20,943 nt of DNA. Origin: a virus. This document shows positions 1 through 8,000 of this stretch, piece after piece. The DNA lies in the IMG/VR virus record IMGVR_UViG_3300036770_006169, positions 1 to 20,943 of that record; one strand, written 5' to 3'. The first letter of the stretch is position 1; each line of letters begins with the position of its first letter. Both the position numbers and the translations under genes were made by a program. Below the pieces are notes generated by a model. The model ran no database searches. It was not told where the DNA came from and worked only from the letters and a program-made list of their open reading frames with translations.

Positions 1-28
1 TATATAAAGTATAATTGGAGATTAAATT

Positions 29-454
29 ATGGCTCTTATTAGAGATTACGAAATTCCCGGAACAGGAGTAGTGGTTCCAAATGCATATCATGTTGTAACA
101 AAAGTCGAAGTCGATAAAAGAACGCATGATATTAAACCACCAGCAGATAGCAGTCAGCCAGATGGATTAACTGCTGGATCTAGAGGTCCAGAGGTTCATT
201 GGAAAGCAGGTTACATAGGAAAAATTGCAGTAACCGTTTGGAAGGATGCCGCAGCAAGAGAAGCAGAAGCAAAACCGTTGGGATTTCTTGGAGTAAATCC
301 TACAGATAATGCATATGGTGCATCAATTAGCAGTCCAGGAATGGATCATCATTGCAAATTTTTTATAGATATTAATTCTTCCGATAACGAAATTGTTCAA
401 GCATACAAACATCTAAAAACTACAGACTATTATAAAGACGCAACGGAGGTTTAA
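29..454 (+). CDS. Virion-type structural protein, T4-like phage family (141 aa)
   Basis: A 141-residue protein starting MALIRDYEIPGTG. The start is supported by a clear GGAG ribosome binding site about 8 nt upstream (TTGGAGATTAAATT), the same leader style as the genes at 4636 and 10313. No signal peptide or membrane segment is visible. The N-terminal half looks beta-rich, and a short helical C-terminus ends in YKHLKTTDYYKDATEV. The size, the MA-x start and the position at the head of a fibre-region gene string resemble small virion proteins of marine T4-like phages. I recognise the style rather than a named family, so the structural role is inferred. The sulfotransferase-like gene follows after a 9-nt gap, so the two are probably co-transcribed. 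Confidence 0.6.
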   Translation: MALIRDYEIPGTGVVVPNAYHVVTKVEVDKRTHDIKPPADSSQPDGLTAGSRGPEVHWKAGYIGKIAVTVWKDAAAREAEAKPLGFLGVNPTDNAYGASISSPGMDHHCKFFIDINSSDNEIVQAYKHLKTTDYYKDATEV

Positions 455-463
455 TTAGATTTT

Positions 464-1258
464 ATGATCGAATTAAACATGAACAAGTTTTATTACCTAA
501 CCGGCATGCCAAGAACCGGATCTACTTTATTAGGTTCTCTTCTTGCACAGCATCCAGATATTCATGTTTCAGCTACAAGTCCCCTTAATAAGGTAATGCA
601 CGACCTATGGACATCTCTACAAAACAATGGACTTACTGGCGGCGACTGGGATGTCGATGATATGAACGATAGAATATTTAAATGGATGTTTCATTGTTGG
701 TATTCTAAAGTAGATAAAAAATATGTTTTTGATAAAAGTCGCGGATGGGGCATGAATTTAATAGCAATAAAAGCGTTCATCAATCCTCAGCCAAAAGTTC
801 TTGTAACTCTGCGTCCTATACCTGATATTATAACTTCTTTTATAACACTTTTCGAAAACGATAATAAAAATTTCGTAGATGTAGAATTGTACAAAGCAGG
901 TAAAGAAATAAATACCACTAATAGAGCATTAGAAATATGGAGCAGAATTAGCTATTACGGCTATGAAAGTACCAAAATGTGTTTAGAACATTATAGGGAT
1001 ATTATTCATACGGTGAATTACGATGATTTAGTTTCTAATCCTGCAGATACAATGCAGGGAATTTGGAATTATTTAGAAATTGAATCCCCGCAGCATAATT
1101 TTGAAAATGTGCAGACCTATTTAAAAGTGCCCGACGAAAGTTGGGGAGTAAAAGATCTACACATTGTAAGGTCAAAGGTAGAAAAAACATCAAGAAATTC
1201 AAAAGAAGTTCTCGGTGAAGAATTATATAATATGTTTTCAGAGTTTAATTTAAAATAA
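464..1258 (+). CDS. Sulfotransferase-like protein (PAPS-dependent)
   Basis: 264 residues, a normal length for a cytosolic or phage sulfotransferase. A P-loop-like 5'-phosphosulfate-binding motif, GMPRTGSTLLGS, lies at about residues 14-25. A 3'-phosphate-binding motif of the R-x3-D-x3-S type, RPIPDIITS, lies at about 117-125. A later NYDDLV segment matches the conserved Y-x-D-L region of the family. Enzymes of this family move sulfate from PAPS to sugar hydroxyls, tyrosines or small alcohols; the acceptor here is unknown. A GGAGG lies 14 nt before the first ATG, rather far. A second in-frame ATG at 479 (MNKFYYLTG) would start right at the first beta-strand but lies even further from GGAGG. 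No sulfate-activation genes are visible, so PAPS would have to come from the host. Confidence 0.82.
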   Translation: MIELNMNKFYYLTGMPRTGSTLLGSLLAQHPDIHVSATSPLNKVMHDLWTSLQNNGLTGGDWDVDDMNDRIFKWMFHCWYSKVDKKYVFDKSRGWGMNLIAIKAFINPQPKVLVTLRPIPDIITSFITLFENDNKNFVDVELYKAGKEINTTNRALEIWSRISYYGYESTKMCLEHYRDIIHTVNYDDLVSNPADTMQGIWNYLEIESPQHNFENVQTYLKVPDESWGVKDLHIVRSKVEKTSRNSKEVLGEELYNMFSEFNLK

Positions 1259-1259
1259 T

Positions 1260-1784
1260 ATGGCATATAGAAATATCAGCAATGGAACCAGTCTATTAAA
1301 CAGGTACGGTCCTGGTGATAGTAACTCTTATCCTGAGAGAGGACGCTGGATGATTGTTGTCAATAATTCCGGGTTAACAATGTTTTTACCCGAAAACAGT
1401 CAAGCAGAAAGAACCGCTATATATAATAATTTTCCTAATAGAATTGTAGGTGGTCATTACGGAATAGCTAGTCGTTTATATAATAACACTGCTAGAGTAG
1501 GAAACGGTGCTTGTTGGACAGGGCCAGGAAATACCGGAAATTATAATGATCCACCGGGTTGTCCAGGAGGATGGACTGATGCCGGAACTGTTGAAGGATC
1601 AGTAACTGATCCAGGAAATCAAAATCCTAATAGCCTTGTTGGCAGAGCCGGAAATCCGCACGCCAATCCGTTTTGGATGGCGTGGTATGCATTAGGCTAT
1701 GGTTGTCCAGGAAATGCTCCTTATGCAAAATGGCGCGCTAGGTACTGTCAAATTGCTGCTTCTGGGACAGGGTATACAGGATAA
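1260..1784 (+). CDS. Unrecognised Gly/Asn-rich protein (174 aa), possibly virion-associated
   Basis: I do not recognise a family. The ORF starts one base after the sulfotransferase stop codon, so it is probably translationally coupled. The protein is rich in Gly, Asn, Pro and aromatic residues. Its four cysteines are all in the C-terminal half (ACWTGPG, PPGCPGGW, YGCPGN, RYCQIA). There is no signal peptide and no transmembrane segment. The composition (many GN, GP and NP turns) resembles beta-rich adhesin or fibre-tip domains more than an enzyme. The following gene encodes a thioredoxin-like CxxC protein, so a disulfide in this protein is conceivable, but that is speculation. Coding status is well supported by the length, the tight packing and the absence of a competing frame. 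Confidence 0.6.
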   Translation: MAYRNISNGTSLLNRYGPGDSNSYPERGRWMIVVNNSGLTMFLPENSQAERTAIYNNFPNRIVGGHYGIASRLYNNTARVGNGACWTGPGNTGNYNDPPGCPGGWTDAGTVEGSVTDPGNQNPNSLVGRAGNPHANPFWMAWYALGYGCPGNAPYAKWRARYCQIAASGTGYTG

Positions 1785-1790
1785 TCAATC

Positions 1791-2159
1791 ATGTCATTGC
1801 CGATAATTACAGAACGGGAGATAAAGGATAAAAGACATTCAGAGACTAGATTTAGAGATTTAGTGATGTTTTATTCTGTAGGCTGTCATCATTGTAATTC
1901 TTGGGAAGAACAAGTTGAAACATTAGTTTCTAAATACCCTCAGATCAATTTCTATAAACTAGTGGTTACAGATGTTACGCTTCCAATTTGTGCCCCTCCT
2001 GTTGTACCTTCGTTAGTTGCGTTCGATAATGGATATAGATCTTGGGAAGCATTAGGTTCCCTTCAAAATACAGGACCGTTAGAAGTAATGATCGAAGAAT
2101 GGCTTGCTGATTCAATTGATATAAAAAACGTATCCGGTAGTCAATTTATTTCTCCTTAA
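1791..2159 (+). CDS. Thioredoxin/glutaredoxin-like protein with CHHC active site
   Basis: 122 residues. A beta-strand, VMFYSVGC, leads into the redox motif C32-H-H-C35 followed by an aromatic residue, as in thioredoxin-fold proteins. A cis-proline-type segment, APPVVPSLVAFDNG, lies at about residues 68-81, and P73 is the likely cis-Pro. The spacing between CxxC and cis-Pro is about 38 residues, typical of a small thioredoxin fold. It probably acts in the cytosol because no signal peptide is present. It lies 6 nt after the preceding stop and just upstream of a DUF6065-like gene and a flavin-dependent halogenase, so it could reduce a neighbouring protein or just adjust host redox state. T4 itself encodes a thioredoxin (nrdC) for ribonucleotide reductase, but this gene is in a different context and shows no clear relationship to it. 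Confidence 0.78.
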   Translation: MSLPIITEREIKDKRHSETRFRDLVMFYSVGCHHCNSWEEQVETLVSKYPQINFYKLVVTDVTLPICAPPVVPSLVAFDNGYRSWEALGSLQNTGPLEVMIEEWLADSIDIKNVSGSQFISP

Positions 2160-2181
2160 CTATTTTTATAATAAGTAATTG

Positions 2182-2967
2182 ATGTTTTTTAAGAAAAAAA
2201 CATTAAAAGTTACTTTTATATCAAATTGCGGTCCAGTCCCCCATACTCCTGCACCCGCTATCAATTTTGTACCAAACTGGTTTAAGGCTCAAAAAAGCTA
2301 TACATCAGAAGAATCAAAGACGCATGCTTGGTTAAAAAATACAATTAAACCTTCTTTTTCTCCGTCGATTAAGAAATGCATTCCTATGAGGGAATCAATG
2401 ACGGCAGGATATATTATACCTTTTCCGTATGATGTTGCTGTAAAATGTACATTTGACGAACAAATTGGCGAGCCTGTTATTGGTATATATGCAGGTGTTC
2501 CTAAGATAGGGTATCTTGAAACCATAGGCAAGCACGAACTTACACAACTTAACGAATATCCCTTAATAAAAAGTAAAGACTTTGATGCAATTAAAGTTTT
2601 TAAATTTGGAAATCCTTGGATTATTAAAACTCCTCCTGGTGTATCTTGTGCATTTCAACATCCGCAATATCAAGGTTTTGATAAATGGGAAATTCTATCC
2701 GGAGTTGTAGACACAGATGATTACCAAAATAATATATTATTTCCTACTCTTTTTAGATTAAATGTTGGAGACGAATTTATTATTAAAGCAGGATCGCCTA
2801 TGGCACAGGTTATACCATTTGAAAGAAAAAGTTGGACACACGAAGTAAAGCAATTCCCATCTAAAGAAGAATCAATTTTAATTGACTATTCGAGACATAA
2901 AATAAATTCGTCTGTAGGCGGCAATAGATATTTGAGATGGTTTTGGAAAAGTAAGGAGTACAAATGA
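2182..2967 (+). CDS. DUF6065-like protein, copy A
   Basis: 261 residues starting from the ATG at 2182. An in-frame TTG at 2179 is also possible but is a poor choice, and no strong Shine-Dalgarno is visible for either. Landmarks resembling DUF6065 are an N-terminal CGP segment, a KKCIPMRESMTAGYIIPFPYD segment at about residues 64-84, a central NPWIIKTPPGVSC turn, and a C-terminal KAGSPMAQVIPF strand. These recur in the protein at 15106-15834, which has KCPGI, YGFVVPMWFD, TPWNIIVPKG and KAGTPLMMLIPL, so the two are divergent paralogues. The function of the family is not established as far as I know. The stop codon overlaps the halogenase start (ATGA at 2964), so the two are translationally coupled and may act together. 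Confidence 0.7.
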   Translation: MFFKKKTLKVTFISNCGPVPHTPAPAINFVPNWFKAQKSYTSEESKTHAWLKNTIKPSFSPSIKKCIPMRESMTAGYIIPFPYDVAVKCTFDEQIGEPVIGIYAGVPKIGYLETIGKHELTQLNEYPLIKSKDFDAIKVFKFGNPWIIKTPPGVSCAFQHPQYQGFDKWEILSGVVDTDDYQNNILFPTLFRLNVGDEFIIKAGSPMAQVIPFERKSWTHEVKQFPSKEESILIDYSRHKINSSVGGNRYLRWFWKSKEYK

Positions 2968-4439
2968 AACAAATTGTTATTTTAGGAGGCGGAACTGCCG
3001 GATGGTTGTCTGCTTTATTTTGTAAAAAGTTTGTTTCCAATGCAGAAATAACCGTAATCGAAAGTTCTCAAATAGGAATTTTAGGAGCAGGTGAAGGCAC
3101 TGTTCCTCATTTTGTAATGACTGTTCTGCAATTATTAGAAATTCCAGTAGGCGAATTATTTAAAAGATGCGACTCAACTGTAAAGTTAGGTATAAAATTT
3201 AGTAATTGGAACGGTGACGGCGAATCATATTTTCATACATTTCATCAAGACGAAGATGTTTATGAACACCCGTGTAATATTAGACCAAGCTATGTTCCAA
3301 TAAATTTTTTACACACAATTAAGGAAGGATTTACTATAGCATCAACTACACTACCTTATATGCTTTGCGAACAATTAAAAAATTCTTTTATTATTAATGG
3401 AGAAGCAGTCGAATTAACAAATAATTATGCACTTCATTTTGATGCAAAATTGTTGGCAATATTTTTAAAAGAGATTGCAATTTCTAGAGGCGTTAATTAT
3501 GTCGACGATATTATAGACGAAGTAGTAATTGAAGAAGATATTGTTAAGTCCTTAAAATCAAAAAACAAAGAATATTTTTGTGATATTATATACGATTGTT
3601 CGGGATTTTCTAAATTCGTAATAGGAAAACTTAATGCAAAATGGCAGAGTTATAGGGAACATAAAACTGTAGATTCTGCAATGCCATTTATTATTCCTCA
3701 CAACGACGAAATACTGCCTCCGTTTACTGAATCAACTGCAATGAAATACGGATGGGCATGGATTATTCCAACTCAAGAAAGATACGGATGCGGTTATGTA
3801 TTTGACAGCGATTTTGTTTCTGAAGAAGAAATTCGTGCAGAAATTTTAGAAAACTTTCCTACAGCTAAAATTTTAGGAAAAGTTTTTAAATTTGATTCTG
3901 GATATTATGAAAATCCATGGGTTGGAAATTGCATAGCTCTAGGGCTAGCAGCTGGATTTATTGAACCTCTAGAAGCAACCTCAATTTTTGTTACTTCTAT
4001 GGCGATTATTGAATCAATAATAATGCCGAACAAACTTTTAGAACTAGACGATACATATAAAAAACAGTTTAATGATAATTGGACAGCTCTCTCAAAAGAA
4101 ATACACGATTTTGTTTATTTGCATTACATGACTAAAAGACAAGACACAGAATTTTGGAAAAAGTTTAGCGAAAAAAGTCCTCCAGACACACTAAAAGTTG
4201 ATTTAGAAAAATGGGAAAAGTATCCTATTGGATCTACAGATTTATTAACTAGATTTTTTAACATATCGTCTTGGTATCAAGTTATGCAAGGTATTGATAA
4301 ACTACCTCAACATATCTATAAAGATATCTACGATTCTATGACTTTTAATAAAGAAGGAATTACATATCTATGGGAAAAGGATTTAGACGCGAAAAGAAAA
4401 ATTGTACAAAGTTGTGCCCTTAACGAATATCCTAAGTAA
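2964..4439 (+). CDS. Flavin-dependent (tryptophan-type) halogenase
   Basis: 491 residues, the usual length for flavin-dependent halogenases, which use reduced FAD, oxygen and halide to make HOX that halogenates a substrate. The FAD-binding GGGTAGW is at residues 8-14 and GAGEGTVP at 41-48. The lysine in STVKLGIKF (K74) sits where the catalytic Lys of PrnA-type enzymes is found. The family signature WxWxIP is intact as WAWIIP at 264-269. EPLEATS at 334-340 corresponds to the conserved EPLE region, with E337 the likely catalytic acid. These motifs predict an active enzyme. A marine cyanophage homologue, VirX1 of phage Syn10, has been reported to halogenate and especially iodinate small molecules. 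No partner flavin reductase is present, so reduced flavin must come from the host. The gene overlaps the upstream DUF6065-like gene by 4 nt. Confidence 0.9.
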   Translation: MKQIVILGGGTAGWLSALFCKKFVSNAEITVIESSQIGILGAGEGTVPHFVMTVLQLLEIPVGELFKRCDSTVKLGIKFSNWNGDGESYFHTFHQDEDVYEHPCNIRPSYVPINFLHTIKEGFTIASTTLPYMLCEQLKNSFIINGEAVELTNNYALHFDAKLLAIFLKEIAISRGVNYVDDIIDEVVIEEDIVKSLKSKNKEYFCDIIYDCSGFSKFVIGKLNAKWQSYREHKTVDSAMPFIIPHNDEILPPFTESTAMKYGWAWIIPTQERYGCGYVFDSDFVSEEEIRAEILENFPTAKILGKVFKFDSGYYENPWVGNCIALGLAAGFIEPLEATSIFVTSMAIIESIIMPNKLLELDDTYKKQFNDNWTALSKEIHDFVYLHYMTKRQDTEFWKKFSEKSPPDTLKVDLEKWEKYPIGSTDLLTRFFNISSWYQVMQGIDKLPQHIYKDIYDSMTFNKEGITYLWEKDLDAKRKIVQSCALNEYPK

Positions 4440-4440
4440 C

Positions 4441-4602
4441 ATGATAGAAAATAGTGAAAATTATAATAAAAAACTCAAGATTTGCGAAAGTTGCCCAGAG
4501 CTAGATCCTACTTTAAAAAAATGCAAAGTATGTGGGTGTTTTATGGTATTGAAGGCTCGAATGAAGGGTAATACTTGCCCCTTAGGCAAGCATTCTGTAT
4601 AA
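4441..4602 (+). CDS. Small Cys-rich, probably zinc-binding protein (53 aa)
   Basis: The ORF starts at an ATG one base after the halogenase stop codon; an earlier in-frame ATG at 4402 would overlap the halogenase and is less likely. The 53-residue product has six cysteines: C15 and C18 (CESC), C28, C31 and C33 (CKVCGC), and C46, the last in a CPLGKH tail. The C-x2-C-x9-C-x2-C arrangement suggests a zinc ribbon or knuckle. Proteins of this pattern are common as short hypothetical genes in marine T4-like phages. The function is unknown. Its last codons carry a hairpin and the late promoter of the next gene, so the coding end doubles as a regulatory region. Confidence 0.7.
   Translation: MIENSENYNKKLKICESCPELDPTLKKCKVCGCFMVLKARMKGNTCPLGKHSV
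4574..4590 (+). terminator. Small hairpin at the end of the halogenase operon, possible weak terminator
   Basis: CTTGCC and GGCAAG form a perfect 6-bp stem around a 5-nt loop (CCTTA), followed by CATTCTGT, which is only modestly T-rich. It lies inside the last codons of the Cys-rich ORF and just upstream of a late promoter. It could attenuate transcription from the halogenase operon, but the weak T-tract makes this uncertain. Confidence 0.35.
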
Positions 4603-4605
4603 ATA
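4598..4605 (+). promoter_or_regulatory. T4-type late promoter core (TATAAATA)
   Basis: An exact match to the T4 late promoter -10 element TATAAATA. It overlaps the stop codon of the preceding Cys-rich gene and lies about 30 nt before the ATG of the 122-aa structural protein. No -35 element is expected for the gp55/gp33/gp45-dependent late promoters of T4-like phages. The position between a hairpin and a structural gene fits late expression. Confidence 0.65.
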
Positions 4606-4635
4606 ACTATATCAACATTAGTTGGAGATAATGAA

Positions 4636-5004
4636 ATGGCTATTACATATACATGGAAAGTTACTGGTTTAACTAAAACAAATGCAGACGGGTTGTCCGG
4701 TGTTGTTATTGGAACACGTTGGGAAAAAAGAGGAACAGACGAATTAGGAAATGAAGGAGTTTTTAGCGGCGCTACCCCGTTCCTAGCTTCAGAAGTAGAT
4801 CCAGGAAATTTCGTAGATTTTGACAATTTAACAGAAGCATTAGTTCTTTCATGGATTCAACCGGTAGTAACTGGTAGTTATGAAGAGCATGTTAATGAAC
4901 AGATTCAGAAGCAGATAGATGCTAAAAAGAATCCAGTAGTTGATGTAAACAATCTTCCTTGGAATCCTGCTCCAACAGGTCCAAGCGGTCCACCAGCACC
5001 TTAA
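4636..5004 (+). CDS. DUF7936-like phage structural protein (122 aa)
   Basis: 122 residues starting MAITYTWKVTGLTK, with GTRWEKRGTDELGNEGVFSG and a VTGSYEEHVNEQIQKQID helix near the C-terminus. The pattern matches a small family common in marine T4-like phages, which I recall as DUF7936; the exact function is unestablished and a virion role is inferred. The start is chosen by GGAG about 8 nt upstream; an out-of-frame ATG 5 nt earlier is ignored. The end is Pro-rich (NPAPTGPSGPPAP). Flanked by a late promoter and a strong terminator, it appears to be its own short late transcription unit. Confidence 0.72.
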   Translation: MAITYTWKVTGLTKTNADGLSGVVIGTRWEKRGTDELGNEGVFSGATPFLASEVDPGNFVDFDNLTEALVLSWIQPVVTGSYEEHVNEQIQKQIDAKKNPVVDVNNLPWNPAPTGPSGPPAP

Positions 5005-5026
5005 TAGTTAAATCGATGTATAAAAC

Positions 5027-5058
5027 ATTAATGGCGCCCTGTGCGCCATTAATTTTGT
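5027..5058 (+). terminator. Strong rho-independent terminator
   Basis: ATTAATGGCGC (5027-5037) pairs perfectly with GCGCCATTAAT (5043-5053), an 11-bp stem with a 5-nt CCTGT loop followed by TTTTG. It ends the 4636-5004 transcription unit and lies in the 92-nt gap before the giant fibre gene. Because the stem is perfect and GC-rich near the loop, it would be efficient. The fibre gene therefore needs its own promoter or readthrough. Confidence 0.85.
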
Positions 5059-5096
5059 CTGCTATTCCTAAAAATTAAAAACGGTAAATAGTAAAA

Positions 5097-8000
5097 ATGG
5101 CAAAACTATTATCTAATACTAGAGTTTACGGTACAGCAACCGTAGACACAATATTATTCGTAAACGGATTTATCGGAGCCAGTTCTACTAACAGCGGATC
5201 TTTACAGGTCGCTGGCGGAATTGGCGTATCGGGTGGTGGATTTTTTGGTGGTACAGTAACCGCTACTAATTTTGTTGGTGCTATCAGTGGAACAGCTTCT
5301 CTTGCAACAGATTTAGCAGGCGGTGCTGCTGGACAATTATTATATCAAATTGCACCAAACGATACCGGCTTTGTCAGTACCGGAACACCGGGACAAATAT
5401 TAATTAGTCAGGGATCAAATTCTCCTATATTTGTTAATACTACAACTTTTGCTGTTGGACTAGCTGTTAATCTTTTAGGAGGTGCAGCAAATCAATTTGT
5501 TTATCAAACTGGTCCTAACGCAACAGGATTTATCTCAACAGGAAGTATGTATGTAGGCAGAGCGGTGTTAGCTGACGGATTATCAACCGGAGGCATCAGC
5601 ACAGCAACTAACCTAGCCGGCGGTACAACAGGACAGGTTCCATATCAAACTGCACCAGGCGCAACTAGTTTCTTCGGCCCGGGAACATCTGGTCAAATAT
5701 TAGTCAGTCAAGGAGCCAATGCTGCAGGTCCTGTATTCACAAATACTTCCAGTATCTATGTTAAAGATTCAGATATATCAACAAATTTAAGAAATGGTTC
5801 TGCAGGTCAAATTCCTTACCAGACAGGAGGAAGTGCCACGGCTTTTGTTGGTCCAGGAGTAGCCGGTCAGGTATTAACAAGCGGCGGTGTAAGCGGTCCA
5901 ATATATGTTAACACAAGTTCTCTATATGTCGGTAGAGCAGTAATTGCTGACAGTGCATCAGGTGTGGATACCGCTGACAAAATTAAAACTATTGCAAGAC
6001 CTGACAACTCTGCTCACTATCTAACATTTGTCGACAGCAATAACACCGTAGCTACGGGCGAAGTATTATACACTTCAAGTACGGTAGCGGTCAACCCCGC
6101 AACAGGTGCCGTGGGTTTAGGAACAAGTGCCCCATCAGAAAGATTAGAATTGTTAGGCGCAGCCGATACTGCAAGGATTAAGATTACTAATTCAACAGTT
6201 GGCAGAGGAAGTTTATTAGGCCAGGGCGCGAGTGGTTTCTATTGGCAACCTACCAGTAACAGTGATGTTTTTGAATTAAGAAATGCAACGGGCACTGGGT
6301 TATTTTTACTTAACCCTAATACACAATATGTAGGAATCGGAACATCAGGGCCATCCGAAAGAGTTCATGTTGACGGTGCAGCAGCTGATACAAGAATTAG
6401 AGTGTCAGCTACAGACGGAACAAATTATAGAGGTTTTGAAGTAAGAGCAGGAACAACTTTTAAGGGCGGTTTGCTTTACAGAACAACCGAAGGCAATGTT
6501 ATGCAGATATGGGGACCAAATACCACATCTGCATCTATGTATATTGATTCTAGTAATTTTGTTGGAGTAGGTACAAGCGGGCCAGCTTATAATTTAGATG
6601 TGCGAGGATCTTTAGGTGCAGGTGGCGGCGGAACTAATTTTGTAGTAACTAGCGATAGTGATGCAATGACTAGAATTGGTATTTCACTAGCAGGCACCGG
6701 TACATCTAGACTTAATATTCAAGATAGACTTAATTGGTACCAGTCATTTTATGTAGGAACCGTCCTTAAGGCAAGATTAGGCGTCGGTGGCGGTGACGAT
6801 CTAGCTTGGGAAGTTGGAGGAACAGAAAGAGTAAGATTTACTGGCACTGGCAGAGTAGGTATCGCAACTACTGATCCGCAAACAACTTTACATGTTAACG
6901 GTACAGCAAGAGTATCGTCAACATCCGAATTTGAATCTAGAGTTTATATGGGAGCTCTTGCTTACGAACGAAATCCCGCAAATGCTATTCAAGAATGGGG
7001 CGGAGCTAGCAGTAGTTTTTCTCTCAATATTCAAGATGGTAGTGGAAGAGTAAATTATTATTGGAACACAAACGGAACCCCATCCCCAACACAGACAGTT
7101 GCTAATGAAGATTCTTTTAGACTCCTGATGGGGACTGACGGTCCTTTAATTGGCTTTTACGGGTGGGACGGTACTTCTTCAGCTGCAGGTACTGCAATTA
7201 CATGGACTGAAATAATTAGAGCAAGTATGCTGGAGACTAATCCCTATTTTAAGGGAACAATAATTCCAATAGGCTCCGGCACTACAAATTATGTAACAAA
7301 ATTTACAGCAGCAGGCACTATCGGCAACAGCCAAATTTTTGATAATGGCACTAATATTGGCATTGGAACAACTAATCCCTATTCTAGATTAACATTAATA
7401 TCTGAATCAAATACAACAGGTATCAGTCTTTTTACTTCTGCATATATAGCAGCGAGAGAATGGGGTACAAGGATTTGGAAGAGTGATACCGGCGGCGGAA
7501 TACCTTTAAAATTTGATACCCAAGAAGCCGGTGTCTGGTATGATAGTATCAGTATCAGCCACGGTAGAAGCAATAGTCATCCAAGTTTGCGCACTTGGAA
7601 TACAACACAACTAGCTACCGATGCTGGTAATGTTGGCATAGGTACTACTGCGCCATTAAACAAATTACATCAAGCAGGAGGAAAATATCTTCTAATTTCT
7701 GACGACGGTTCCTACGGTCAATTACAAATCAGTGCACCGGGCGGCGGCGAAGCTACAATTCTATTTGGGAGTACAGGCTCTGGTCAAAATAGTGGTGGAT
7801 ATACGAACACTGGTGTGATTGGTATTGGTGCATACGGTAATACTAGGGATACATTGGTATTAGGAACAGGTTACTCTGCTGGTACACTATTTTTAAAAGG
7901 CGGAAATGCTGGAATTTCTGTAGTATCGCCGAGCTTTAAATTAGATATATCAGGAACAGGTAATGCTAGCAGTGATTTTCGTGCACCAATATTTTATGAT

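Noticed and set aside
1-14. TATATAAAGTATAA at the window edge as a late promoter for the first gene
   Set aside because: It only partly matches TATAAATA, and the upstream context is cut off by the window edge, so it cannot be supported.
4461-4826. Minus-strand open frame of 121 codons across the Cys-rich and DUF7936-like genes
   Set aside because: It spans two supported plus-strand genes plus the promoter between them and has no protein-like features, so it is a chance frame.
5019-5026. TATAAAAC just before the 5027 terminator as a possible late promoter for the fibre gene
   Set aside because: It has two mismatches to TATAAATA and transcription from it would run straight into the strong terminator, so it is not a convincing promoter.
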